Below, piece by piece: positions 15,678 to 23,350 of a stretch of DNA of 25,551 nt. Numbering within the stretch: position 1 is the first letter of the stretch; each line of letters starts with the position of its first letter. The translations under genes were made by a program, and so were the position numbers. A model generated the notes under the pieces. That model was not told where the DNA came from and did no database searches. It saw only the letters and a list, made by a program, of their open reading frames with translations. The DNA comes from a virus: positions 1-25,551 of IMG/VR virus record IMGVR_UViG_3300035698_004311; one strand, written 5' to 3'.

Positions 15678-16649
15678 CTATGCGGAACCTATACGAATTA
15701 TCTTACTTTCTCCGTCATTTCCTGTGTCCCATATTGAAGCAAAAACGAAAATTCCGCGCCAGGCTATGGCTTTTACACGTCCAAAATCCGATTGATAATT
15801 CGGATCAGCATACAACTGCGGAGATTCAGCCTCAACATACCCAACAGCTTCGTCGCCAAACACAACAGCTTCACCCATTATGGTACATGCCGTTGATGCA
15901 CTGTTCGCAAATGCGGCTTCCCTGTCAACCTGAACACACCTGATATTTTCAGCTTTTCCAGTTTCGCCCTTGAAAAACAAATCACCCTTCTGGAGATACA
16001 TGTGAACTTGCTGCCACAAAGTATCCTGTTTGAGACCTCTCAAAGTTTTTCTGGCAGCAAGCATGATATAATCATCACCCTCAAACGGAGAGGCATGAAT
16101 ATCACCGGCCAAATAATCCGCCAGTACGCCCATGTGATCAAAAGTCAGATTAACCAGAGCGGTTGTACTCGGTGTACCGTCTGTATCAAATGTTCCGCCT
16201 GTGAGAGTCGTAGGGCTAAAAGTGATTTTAACGTCAGTTGATTTGAAAGCATTCGCACAGGATGTATCAAGAGACCTGTCCATCTGTCTCATAAGAGCCT
16301 TCTGAAGATAATCAGCAGGATCAAACTGACCGAACTGCTGTGCAAGATTGGTATATTCCACACCACGGCCCCATTCAACAAGGGTAATTGCTCGATTCCC
16401 TAACTCCAGTTTGTCGATAGGAATTCTGGTATCTTCCTCAAGCTGTGTCGTAGTCGGATCTGGCAGCTCTTTTAGAATAGGAATATTAACAGTTTCACCT
16501 TTTTTCTTGAACTTACCAACCCCTTTGATTGGTCGGGCAAACGGTGCAACCTTGGTGGCTCCAAGAGATTTCAACAGTAACTCATTGGAAATATAGTGAT
16601 TTTTGTATACGCCTATATCAGCGTCAAATGTCCAATTGTGTGCGCTCAT
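15678..16649 (-). CDS. Major capsid protein, N4-gp56 (SU10-like) family
   Basis: A 323-residue protein, the usual size of the family; SD AAGGAG precedes ATG 16649. The start (WTFDADIGVYKNHYIS) and the segments KKKGETVNIPILKELPD, ITLVEWGRGVEYTNLA, DGTPSTTALVNLTFDHMGV, FEGDDYIMLAARKTLRGLK, EAVVFGDEAVGYVEAE and WDTGNDGESKIIRIGSA match the N4-gp56 family with an HK97-type fold. No protease gene or cleavage-domain extension is visible, in keeping with assembly on a separate scaffold protein encoded directly upstream. It forms the icosahedral head. Confidence 0.93.
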   Translation of the reverse strand: MSAHNWTFDADIGVYKNHYISNELLLKSLGATKVAPFARPIKGVGKFKKKGETVNIPILKELPDPTTTQLEEDTRIPIDKLELGNRAITLVEWGRGVEYTNLAQQFGQFDPADYLQKALMRQMDRSLDTSCANAFKSTDVKITFSPTTLTGGTFDTDGTPSTTALVNLTFDHMGVLADYLAGDIHASPFEGDDYIMLAARKTLRGLKQDTLWQQVHMYLQKGDLFFKGETGKAENIRCVQVDREAAFANSASTACTIMGEAVVFGDEAVGYVEAESPQLYADPNYQSDFGRVKAIAWRGIFVFASIWDTGNDGESKIIRIGSA

Positions 16650-16664
16650 AATTTGTTCTCCTTA

Positions 16665-17603
16665 TTATATTCTGCGTTGATTCTGCTTGAACCCATCCGC
16701 TAATCCAAGCGGCGTTGCAGGAACAGCCTTTGAAACAGGTTTAATCCCTCCGCGTTCAAGCACAGTATTTTTTTCTTGATTTGCCTTTGCCTTTCTTTCT
16801 GCTTCCAGAATTTTATCTTTTTCTTCAATAACCGGAGAGGCAATTCCGTCTTTAATTCCTTTTACTTTACTTACAGTCCATTCAATCTGAGTTTCAATAG
16901 TTCCGTCAGGGGCCTTGTCTGCAAAAGCCCAAAACATTTCCGAATCGTCTGATCCCTTTTTCATATCAAGACCAGCAGCTTTCCCGGCAACTTCTGCCTC
17001 AGATAAAATCGTTTTTTGTGTTGAAAGTTCATCATCGACTTTAGTTTTTGCTTCTTTTACTTTTTTGTCATAAGCATCTAAAGCCTGTTGTACTTTGGTA
17101 TCAAGAGTACCTTGCATTTCATCTTCACGCTGTCCCCAAATCTCAGCAACTTTCAAATGATAATCTTCATCATCAGGATCAAGGGCTTCCACCTGTTCTA
17201 ACAACTTTCCCATTCTGTCTGCGCTGGTAGGTTGAGCAGGTTCCTCTTTTGCCGGTGTTGCCGTAACCTTGAGAAGTGCCTCATTAAGTTGCCTTTGTAA
17301 ATCTTCAGCTCTCTCATTCGCTTTCTTGGCTTCATCGGCCTTTTGATGCATAGCAGTCTTGGTATCTTTGACTCCTTTTTCAGCAGCTTCCTGAGAAACA
17401 TACTCAAATGCAGGTTTTTTATCATCAACCTTTTCGACTGGCGTTTCATCAACTTTTACTATAGATTCTTCGTCAACTTTCTTCTCAGATTCTTCTCCGG
17501 GATTATTGTCAATTTCTCCTTCAGCCGGATGTCCTTCAAATACCGATGTACTTTCTTCTATTGCTTTTTCAACACTTAATGGATCTGTAATAGGTTCTGG
17601 CAT
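16665..17603 (-). CDS. Capsid scaffold protein
   Basis: A 312-residue protein directly upstream of the major capsid gene (15-nt gap); SD GAGGAG precedes ATG 17603. It is highly charged and Cys-free. An acidic, low-complexity N-terminus (residues 15-65) is followed by a coiled coil (about 80-115, QKADEAKKANERAEDLQRQL), another helical acidic region, a KDKILEAERKAKANQEK helix near 265 and a basic C-terminal end (FKQNQRRI) that could contact capsid subunits. Position, length and composition agree with a scaffold that directs capsid assembly and leaves the head before packaging. Confidence 0.82.
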   Translation of the reverse strand: MPEPITDPLSVEKAIEESTSVFEGHPAEGEIDNNPGEESEKKVDEESIVKVDETPVEKVDDKKPAFEYVSQEAAEKGVKDTKTAMHQKADEAKKANERAEDLQRQLNEALLKVTATPAKEEPAQPTSADRMGKLLEQVEALDPDDEDYHLKVAEIWGQREDEMQGTLDTKVQQALDAYDKKVKEAKTKVDDELSTQKTILSEAEVAGKAAGLDMKKGSDDSEMFWAFADKAPDGTIETQIEWTVSKVKGIKDGIASPVIEEKDKILEAERKAKANQEKNTVLERGGIKPVSKAVPATPLGLADGFKQNQRRI

Positions 17604-17664
17604 TGTCTTCTCCTCAGTGAATCCTCATCGTTTTGGGGGCTATAATATCAGCGAATCCCGCCAT

Positions 17665-17985
17665 TTAAAGGGACTGTTTTTGAGCCTTTTCAAGCTCAGT
17701 TAACTTAATTTTAGTCAGCGCCTTGCCAACATTTACTTTAATCTTTAAATCATCAAAAATCATCTGGTATGCCATACACGCCGGATCAGTTTTAATGATT
17801 TCATTTATTCTGTTTGCAAATAAACCAGCTATATTTTTTAATATCGGACCTCCATTGCCTGACAAGTCATTAACAAGCTCCTGATATTCAGAAATAATTC
17901 GTTCAACTCTTTTCACTTCACGCTGTTTCTGAACAACTGCTAAAGGCAAACCGCTTGCGATATCAACATCTGGCCCAACTTCCAT
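17665..17985 (-). CDS. Small helical protein coupled to portal, unknown
   Basis: A 106-residue protein. ATG 17985 overlaps the portal stop by one base (TAATG), a sign of translational coupling. It is mostly helical with charged residues (KQREVKRVERIISEYQELVND, then AGLFANRINEIIKTDPACM). It lies between portal and scaffold genes, where small portal-associated or scaffold-related proteins are often found. No named family was recognised. Confidence 0.75.
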   Translation of the reverse strand: MEVGPDVDIASGLPLAVVQKQREVKRVERIISEYQELVNDLSGNGGPILKNIAGLFANRINEIIKTDPACMAYQMIFDDLKIKVNVGKALTKIKLTELEKAQKQSL

Positions 17986-19829
17986 TATGCTTTATTCCCT
18001 TCAGGTTTTTGTTGCTGGTTTTGAATTTTAGCTTCAGCATCTGCGGCTTCAAGTCTATCTTGCTCTTCCTTTTTTATCATTTGATCTTCCTGTATTCCCG
18101 GAACCTGTTCTTCTTTAACAACCACGCCTTCATCTTCAAGATTTGTACGCCGTTCAACAGATTTAACAATATTGTATGGGTTTAAATAAGGAGCAAAAGT
18201 TGGATTATTCGCCAAAGGTATAATCAAATCAGTAACAGATTTTAATACTTCGGCATCCTTCATTACAGCAGATATACCACTTATATGAAAAGCTCCACTA
18301 AGTTCAGGCAAATCAATTCCTGTTGGAGACTCAAAATTAAGCAATGCAGCAACTATATCTTCCGGAAAAACTTGTAACAAATCTTGCGGACTCGCATTGA
18401 TTTCAATTGTTTCAGCAGCCGCATTCATAACCTGAATAGCACCATCTTCAAGGTTCGTTCCCATAAGACTGAAAACATTCATGGCTTGATCAAGATTCTG
18501 AGCTTGCTCTTTCGCGGTTACTTCTGCCCTGTAACCAGGCAACCCCTGAACTAAAGATGTAACAAACGATCCTTCTTGGAAATGCTTATCTCCATAATCC
18601 AGATTAGCAAGAATTTCATTTGTGATATTTTTTCTATCTACTGTTCTAACAGCTTGCTGACCGCTTACTGTATCTCTTACAAGGTATGTCTTCCCGGGAT
18701 AATCGTCTAAATCATCCTGATTGACCAATGCAGATATATTTATTTCTTTTGGAGGATTTACAACCCAATTCAAAGAATCAGAATGAAGTGACATTAAAGA
18801 ACACATCCAATACCATACACTCCTGATGCCCTGTAAAAGCCCTCTGCCTTCAAATCTAAGAAATTGCGGTAACGGGCTAAACGATACACCAGGCCATCTT
18901 AAAGTTTTGTAAGGAGATCTCTTAGGCAATCCTATGACACGATTTCCAGCCACGGTAAAAGTTGCTGATGGTAACAACAGGTTCCCTTTGCTATCAAGAA
19001 CTGTACCCCAAAATTCGGAAGTTAAAACAGATTTTCTAAATGCTGATCGTTCCCATATCATATTCTTTCTACGGGCAATTTCTTCTTTTGTAAGGTTCGG
19101 ATCTTTTGAACTCACAGAATCTTTTACCTGATCCACACCAACATATCTACCTGTTTTTTCGGCTTCTTTTAAAACATGAAAATCAAGATATTCCTGATGA
19201 ATCCAATACATTCCACTTTGAGGTTGTCGGCTTGAAGTGTCCGGGTCCCGATGAATTTTCCATGGTTCAACAAGAACAAATTTTAATCCAATTCCAGGTC
19301 GCCACACAGGAATCATTTCCATTGACTGACCAACAGCAAAGCCCATACCACTTGCATCTGTGAACTGAATTGGAAAATTGCTGTGTTGTTTGTTCATCTG
19401 ATGTTTTATAAGTTTTTCCCAAAAATCAGCGACATCTGGATTTTGTTCATTTTCAACTGATAGAAATTCCGCTGAGAAGGCTTTTCTCACGACACCCATT
19501 GCAAACTGAACTGCACCGAAAGGTTTTGGGATTATTACTTTAGACTGCCATTCTTCTTTGTTGGCGTAATTAGGCGGAGCTTCTTCGTTATAAACACTCC
19601 AACACTCCTTCTGTATTTCCCGGATATTGGTCATTGAGTTAACAGAGGTTTTTCGGCAATCCTCACAATAATCAACAAAATGCTTTGGAGTTTCACCAGC
19701 GTAAGCTTCGGCAGCAGATTCACGCTCACCAAGCTCCTGATCATCCATATTAATAGTTTCTTGATTATCAGTAGCAAGTTTTCTTATTAGATCTTGGATT
19801 TCTCTTGTAGGATCATCAATGAAAGCCAT
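17985..19829 (-). CDS. Portal (head-tail connector) protein
   Basis: A 614-residue protein; ATG 19829 has only a weak AGG before it. Features of large podovirus-type portals are visible: NYANKEEWQSKVIIPKPFGA (about 87-106), HRDPDTSSRQPQSGMYWIHQ, LLQGIRSVWYWMCSLMSLHSD in the helical stem and AEVTAKEQAQNLDQAMNVFS further on. The C-terminal 60 residues are a Glu/Gln-rich helix (about 550-614), as in barrel extensions. It forms the dodecameric ring at the packaging vertex and works with TerL. Gene order (terminase, portal, scaffold, capsid) supports the call. Confidence 0.88.
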   Translation of the reverse strand: MAFIDDPTREIQDLIRKLATDNQETINMDDQELGERESAAEAYAGETPKHFVDYCEDCRKTSVNSMTNIREIQKECWSVYNEEAPPNYANKEEWQSKVIIPKPFGAVQFAMGVVRKAFSAEFLSVENEQNPDVADFWEKLIKHQMNKQHSNFPIQFTDASGMGFAVGQSMEMIPVWRPGIGLKFVLVEPWKIHRDPDTSSRQPQSGMYWIHQEYLDFHVLKEAEKTGRYVGVDQVKDSVSSKDPNLTKEEIARRKNMIWERSAFRKSVLTSEFWGTVLDSKGNLLLPSATFTVAGNRVIGLPKRSPYKTLRWPGVSFSPLPQFLRFEGRGLLQGIRSVWYWMCSLMSLHSDSLNWVVNPPKEINISALVNQDDLDDYPGKTYLVRDTVSGQQAVRTVDRKNITNEILANLDYGDKHFQEGSFVTSLVQGLPGYRAEVTAKEQAQNLDQAMNVFSLMGTNLEDGAIQVMNAAAETIEINASPQDLLQVFPEDIVAALLNFESPTGIDLPELSGAFHISGISAVMKDAEVLKSVTDLIIPLANNPTFAPYLNPYNIVKSVERRTNLEDEGVVVKEEQVPGIQEDQMIKKEEQDRLEAADAEAKIQNQQQKPEGNKA

Positions 19830-19879
19830 ATTATTATTTACCTAATGTTCAAGTAATGGTTTAAGAAAGTAGTTATAAC

Positions 19880-20209
19880 TTACTCATATTGTATATTATA
19901 CCAACAATCTGCGGAACCAATTGTTTTCGTTGGACCTGTTGAACTATTGCAAACTACAATGCCTTTTGTGCAAAAACGGCCAATCTCATTAAAATCATAA
20001 AAGAAATTTGAGCTGGCCGGAACTTTAAAAATAACAGCGGGAACGGCAGTATCTGCGGGAAGGGTAGCCGAATCATGGAGCTGGATAAACTGTGCTGAAG
20101 TTCTGCTGTTATATCCTGTAATGCTGTAAATGCTTCCCGGAGTTGCTTTTACTATTGCACTGGCCTCATACGCTATACTGTCATCATAGTTTAAATTTTT
20201 TGGCTGCAT
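19880..20209 (-). CDS. Small beta-sandwich virion protein (decoration-like)
   Basis: A 109-residue protein starting MQPKNLNYD at ATG 20209. An in-frame GTG at 20218 exists, but the ATG overlaps the upstream TAA by one base (TAATG) and has AAGGTGG before it. The sequence KATPGSIYSITGYNSRTSAQFIQLHD, VPAVIFKVPASSNFFYDF and CTKGIVVCNSSTGPTKTIGSADCW (given here in parts) matches a small beta-sandwich domain that recurs in phage structural proteins. It lies between terminase and portal genes. A coat-decoration role is likely but unproven. Confidence 0.75.
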   Translation of the reverse strand: MQPKNLNYDDSIAYEASAIVKATPGSIYSITGYNSRTSAQFIQLHDSATLPADTAVPAVIFKVPASSNFFYDFNEIGRFCTKGIVVCNSSTGPTKTIGSADCWYNIQYE

Positions 20210-20445
20210 TATTCCCACCTTATAGAATCATAGTTTTTTGCATATCTGTTAGAAATTTCAGGAAGTCTTTCACCTGACGGAAGTTCAGGAGGAGATCCAT
20301 TCCAACCATCTTTGGATGAATGGAACTCGCCGGTTTCCATGTTACGAAATCCTTCGATAGAATTCTTTGAACCATCTGCGTTCCGCCCTGTCAGTTGTCT
20401 AAGTTCCCAAAACTTTTTATATCCTGACTTTTGTATTTCCGGCAT
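20209..20445 (-). CDS. Small protein between TerL and portal, unknown
   Basis: A 78-residue protein starting with ATG 20445 (AGGGA upstream). It is polar, with Gly/Ser/Asn turns and several Trp (KKFWELRQLTGRNADGS, GEFHSSKDGWNGSPPELPSG). No named family was recognised. Its TAA overlaps the next ATG by one base. Position suggests a head-assembly or decoration partner of the following protein. Confidence 0.7.
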   Translation of the reverse strand: MPEIQKSGYKKFWELRQLTGRNADGSKNSIEGFRNMETGEFHSSKDGWNGSPPELPSGERLPEISNRYAKNYDSIRWE

Positions 20446-20518
20446 TAAGCTTATTCCCTGTTTGTATTTCTTATTATTTAAACCACTTATATACTGTTTT
20501 TTAAACCTTTACCTACCC

Positions 20519-20545
20519 CATATATTAATTTTTGCTTCCTGTCAA
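20519..20545 (-). promoter_or_regulatory. Possible promoter between terL and the structural genes
   Basis: On the minus strand TTGACA (20540-20545) is followed after 15 bases by TATATG (20519-20524), in a 123-base AT-rich gap after terL. The spacer is shorter than ideal, so this is tentative. It could give extra transcription of the virion genes. Confidence 0.35.
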
Positions 20546-20568
20546 GAAAAATTTACACAATATAAAAA

Positions 20569-21981
20569 TTATCCTACTGAATAAGAATTTGCTCTTGCCT
20601 TACCCTTTGCTTTCATTTTTAAGATAACGCCCCTATCCATAGCCTTTGCTCTTGATGGCAATAAAACATTTACACCGTTGGCCCATGCATCCCCTATATG
20701 ACTTGATGGATTTTTCATTGGAAGATCACCCATTATGTTTCCAGAGCTATCAACTTTGTAACACCATCCACCGGCCAAAGCCTTATCCAGCAACCTATTA
20801 TGTTTATTCACGATAAAGGCAGGCTTACCAGTGATATTCATTCTGAAAATATGATCAATCCCCATTTTCATGTGCGTCCAGCGGGCTGGACCTCCTTCAA
20901 AATAAGTATTAAATTCATCTTCTATAACCCTGGCCGCTGATTCATTTATATTACTCTGATCCGGAATCTTCATCGATCTGTCACCTATGTGCCGCCACGA
21001 TTTGCATTTGCCCTTCCATCTCGGAGAGTTGAGCATTGGTTTTATTTTTTGGTCAATAAGTGTTCTGATATCTATGTTATCCCCTGCCAGTGTATCAATG
21101 AAAATAAGCCTTCCAGTATGTGTTATTTGTCCCAAAATGGCCGCAGGATTGTGCCATCCATCATAGCAAATAAAGCCCTCAAGACCAGTTGCCGGCTCCA
21201 ATGGATTCCCGGAAGTGTATGCACCTGTTCCATAATCCGGGGTAACTTTCTTGCCCTTTGTGACAGCAACAAATTTATTTTCAACATACCTTGCATAAGA
21301 AGCTGGATCATTTTTATACGCAACTTTAACAGCCTGCCTTGCTTGATCTGATAGGTTATTGTTATCACCATAAGGTACCGCAAATACAGCTTTTGTTATC
21401 AATGGATTTTCAGGGTCAACATCCGGCTCTAAAAAAAATCTTCGGTATGTCCAATGATCTTGATCGGCTGGATTCATTGAGACCTGCAACCTTGCAATGG
21501 TATCTGACTGCCTGGCACATACAATCAAAGCGGCATTATAAACATCCTCAGAAAGACCGGCATTTGCCTTGTCTGACATAGGCGCTGGCTCTTCCAACCA
21601 TACAAGAGAATATTCAGGCCCCTGTAACTTCTGAAGCGCGGCCAGATCATCTATGCCAAACAAATCACAGAATACATGCGGCTCGGATTTAATCACCAGT
21701 TGCTTGAAATCATTTTTGAATATGTAAAGAGAAGGAGGAAATATTTCTTGAACGGCCCTGACTACTGATATTTTAATATTTTCGTGAGTGTCCCTGACAA
21801 TGGCACATCGAATGGGTTTTTTATTACGTTGAGCGTGGACTAACATACTGATAATACTTACAAATGTCTTGCCTTCGCCCCTGGAACTGTATATTACATT
21901 AACCATTGCAGTCGAGTTTGCATAGGCAGTCTGTATAGGTGAAAGCTCGAATTTGAACTGTTTAGGCGGCTTTGCGGACAT
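20569..21981 (-). CDS. terL: Terminase large subunit
   Basis: A 470-residue protein; ATG 21981 with GAGG 6 nt before. The N-terminal ATPase has Walker A SSRGEGKT (32-39), Walker B LVWLEEP (126-132) and a coupling motif SMNP (168-171). The C-terminal nuclease has the three acidic positions: D274 in CYDGWHNP, D334 in HIGDRS and D431 in HIGDAWANG. It drives DNA into the head and cuts the concatemer. It is the first gene of the morphogenesis operon and is separated from terS by a plus-strand cassette. The length is normal, and the call is very sure. Confidence 0.95.
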   Translation of the reverse strand: MSAKPPKQFKFELSPIQTAYANSTAMVNVIYSSRGEGKTFVSIISMLVHAQRNKKPIRCAIVRDTHENIKISVVRAVQEIFPPSLYIFKNDFKQLVIKSEPHVFCDLFGIDDLAALQKLQGPEYSLVWLEEPAPMSDKANAGLSEDVYNAALIVCARQSDTIARLQVSMNPADQDHWTYRRFFLEPDVDPENPLITKAVFAVPYGDNNNLSDQARQAVKVAYKNDPASYARYVENKFVAVTKGKKVTPDYGTGAYTSGNPLEPATGLEGFICYDGWHNPAAILGQITHTGRLIFIDTLAGDNIDIRTLIDQKIKPMLNSPRWKGKCKSWRHIGDRSMKIPDQSNINESAARVIEDEFNTYFEGGPARWTHMKMGIDHIFRMNITGKPAFIVNKHNRLLDKALAGGWCYKVDSSGNIMGDLPMKNPSSHIGDAWANGVNVLLPSRAKAMDRGVILKMKAKGKARANSYSVG

Positions 21982-22014
21982 AGAACCTCGTGTAATAGAT
22001 TAAGTATTGAGCGC

Positions 22015-22043
22015 ATTATCTAATGGTTTTATTAACTTGTCAA
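22015..22043 (-). promoter_or_regulatory. Sigma70-like promoter for terL and the morphogenesis operon
   Basis: On the minus strand TTGACA (22038-22043), a 17-base spacer and GATAAT (22015-22020) are followed by a leader of about 27 nt to the terL ATG. It faces away from the plus-strand promoter at 22071-22097. Confidence 0.7.
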
Positions 22044-22070
22044 ACTTTATTTTTATTTGCTACAAAAACA

Positions 22071-22097
22071 TTGACAAAGAAATATATACCATATACT
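22071..22097 (+). promoter_or_regulatory. Sigma70-like promoter for the plus-strand cassette
   Basis: TTGACA (22071-22076) is followed after 15 bases by TATACT (22092-22097), or after 17 by TACTGT. The RHH gene starts 42 bases further on (SD AAGGAAC). It lies back to back with the terL promoter. Confidence 0.55.
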
Positions 22098-22138
22098 GTT
22101 GTAATCATAAATTCATACCTATTATATAAAGGAACTAA

Positions 22139-22279
22139 ATGAAAAGAAAACTTGTTCAAATTAAACTTCATATACCACTTTGGACTCAACTCAAAAAGAA
22201 AGCTGAAGACGAAGAGCGCTCCCTGAGTAGCCTGATTAGAATAATCTTGAAAGAATATCTGAAAGGCACAAAACCATGA
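22139..22279 (+). CDS. Arc-like ribbon-helix-helix regulator, 46 residues
   Basis: A short ORF starting MKRKLVQIKLHIPLWTQLKK. SD AAGGA lies before ATG 22139. The pattern is that of an RHH DNA-binding protein: a short beta-strand (VQIKLHIP) followed by two helices (LWTQLKKKAEDEE and SLSSLIRIILKEYL), with the usual RSLSSLIR turn. As a dimer it should bind DNA through the strand. As the first gene of the cassette it probably controls its own promoter and perhaps the divergent terL promoter. The TGA overlaps the next ATG (ATGA). Confidence 0.72.
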   Translation: MKRKLVQIKLHIPLWTQLKKKAEDEERSLSSLIRIILKEYLKGTKP

Positions 22280-22467
22280 AAATAATCTCAGTTGAAAAAG
22301 TCAGTAGCTATATTATTGAAATTAAAACAGAGTTAGAAACTCTCCAATGCACACGGCACAGCTCTACATCTTGGTTTATTAGAATGGGCGACAGTGATGA
22401 ACCTGTTTATGACCACGAAGGAATAGAAAAGTTATTCCAGAGATATATGAAAATCAGAGATCTATAA
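22276..22467 (+). CDS. Small hypothetical protein of the plus-strand cassette
   Basis: A 63-residue protein (MKIISVEKVSSYIIEIKTEL...). It overlaps the RHH gene through ATGA. It looks like a single alpha/beta domain with a CTRHSSTSWFIRM segment and an acidic DSDEPVYDHEG loop. No family was recognised. Co-translation with the RHH gene suggests a linked role. Confidence 0.6.
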   Translation: MKIISVEKVSSYIIEIKTELETLQCTRHSSTSWFIRMGDSDEPVYDHEGIEKLFQRYMKIRDL

Positions 22468-22504
22468 AGAATAAAACAACACTACAAAAAAAGGAACCCT
22501 CCCA

Positions 22505-22918
22505 ATGTTAAACATCCCTGCAACACTAAAAATCGGTGGACATCAATACAAAGTCTTATTCCCATATCAATTCAAAGAACGTGTCGATATCTGCGGCATG
22601 TCAGATAACAAACTCCGTAGAATTATGATATCTCCGATGGACGGTAACGGAGAAACCAGGCCTGATACAGAAATCATATCGACCCTCTTCCATGAAATCA
22701 TTCACGCGATTGACTCCATCTATTGCAGTTTCCAAATAGGTAAAGAATGTAATAAAGAAAGTCTTACCGAAGCGATTGCTCAGGGACTGGTACAAGTGTT
22801 TATCGATAATCCGGGGTTGAGAAACGGAGACTGCCCTAAATGTCATACTGTCTTTTCTGTTATTATAGGAGAAGGGAAAGAAAGCTATTGTGTTAATTGT
22901 GGACAAAGGAACTTATGA
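22505..22918 (+). CDS. HExxH metallopeptidase-like protein with C-terminal zinc ribbon
   Basis: A 137-residue protein; AAGGAA lies upstream of ATG 22505. The helix ISTLFHEIIHAID carries HEIIH at 63-67, and E89 in SLTEAIAQGL is a good candidate for the third zinc ligand, as in gluzincin-type peptidases. Two Cys pairs (C110/C113 and C129/C132) form a C-terminal zinc ribbon. Such small HExxH proteins occur in many phages. Their substrates are mostly unknown, but related ImmA/IrrE-type enzymes cleave regulators. Peptidase activity is inferred from the motif. The TGA overlaps the next ATG. Confidence 0.8.
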   Translation: MLNIPATLKIGGHQYKVLFPYQFKERVDICGMSDNKLRRIMISPMDGNGETRPDTEIISTLFHEIIHAIDSIYCSFQIGKECNKESLTEAIAQGLVQVFIDNPGLRNGDCPKCHTVFSVIIGEGKESYCVNCGQRNL

Positions 22919-23124
22919 AAAATAAGACCATTATTAAAAATTTATCAACAAAAATATTCTTATTATTTACAATAATACTTTCTTCGATAATAATTGGATT
23001 TTATCTGACCATAATAATATTTACTCCAGATTTATTATCAAACGATCAAACTGAAATATTTTTAACCATTATGTTTATCTTTTTAACTCTTTCGTGTTGT
23101 GACATTCTTATAAAGAATACTTAA
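22915..23124 (+). CDS. Two-helix membrane protein
   Basis: A 69-residue protein starting MKNKTIIKNLSTKIF at ATG 22915, chosen over an upstream ATG (22897) because of the ATGA overlap with the preceding stop and AAAGGA upstream. Two hydrophobic stretches (about residues 14-36 and 48-66) flank a short acidic loop. A basic N-terminus suggests cytoplasmic N- and C-termini. Without a lysis context it cannot be called a holin; it may be an inner-membrane accessory or exclusion protein. Confidence 0.6.
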   Translation: MKNKTIIKNLSTKIFLLFTIILSSIIIGFYLTIIIFTPDLLSNDQTEIFLTIMFIFLTLSCCDILIKNT

Positions 23125-23139
23125 CAAGAAAAATCTATT

Positions 23140-23237
23140 TAGGCGTTCAGAGCGGAAGACAAGGCCATAAACTGAAGGATAACCTGTAAATAGTCTGGAG
23201 TACCTCTGTTAATCATCCCTAACAAGATGAACGCCTA
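23140..23237 (+). ncRNA. Candidate structured RNA closed by a perfect 10-bp stem
   Basis: TAGGCGTTCA 23140-23149 is exactly complementary to TGAACGCCTA 23228-23237, closing 78 bases. Inside are a small hairpin (GGAG 23197-23200/CTCT 23204-23207, with one G-U pair) and further 4-base complementarities (AGAC 23157-23160/GTCT 23193-23196, GGAT 23177-23180/ATCC 23215-23218). It lies 15 bases after the plus-strand cassette. No U-run, so not a plain terminator. It is not a tRNA, and no known RNA family was recognised. Confidence 0.45.
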
Positions 23238-23251
23238 ATATGCCTTACAAA

Positions 23252-23350
23252 TCATAAATTCCTGAGACAACACAGCACCATCACAATCACAAAAAATATA
23301 ACCGTTGTCTTAATAACTTCCCATTCTGTCATTTTCTTTTTTCGTCTCAT
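23252..23350 (-). CDS. 32-residue single-pass membrane micro-protein
   Basis: The sequence starts MRRKKKMTEWE, continues with the hydrophobic VIFFVIVMVLCCL and ends at TGA. ATG 23350 overlaps the RHH gene's stop as ATGA and has GGGAGG 6 nt upstream, an ideal arrangement for a translated gene. A basic head and one membrane helix predict a cytoplasmic N-terminus. The function is unknown; it may be a small toxin-like or accessory membrane peptide. Confidence 0.5.
   Translation of the reverse strand: MRRKKKMTEWEVIKTTVIFFVIVMVLCCLRNL

Noticed and set aside
22915-23124. Holin
   Set aside because: Two membrane helices alone are not enough; there is no endolysin or spanin nearby, so only a membrane-protein call is justified.
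23140-23237. Transfer RNA with a GGCGTTC acceptor stem
   Set aside because: The seven terminal pairs fit, but there is no T-arm (no GGTTCRA-like loop), no proper D-arm or anticodon arm at the required distances, and the stem runs to ten pairs.
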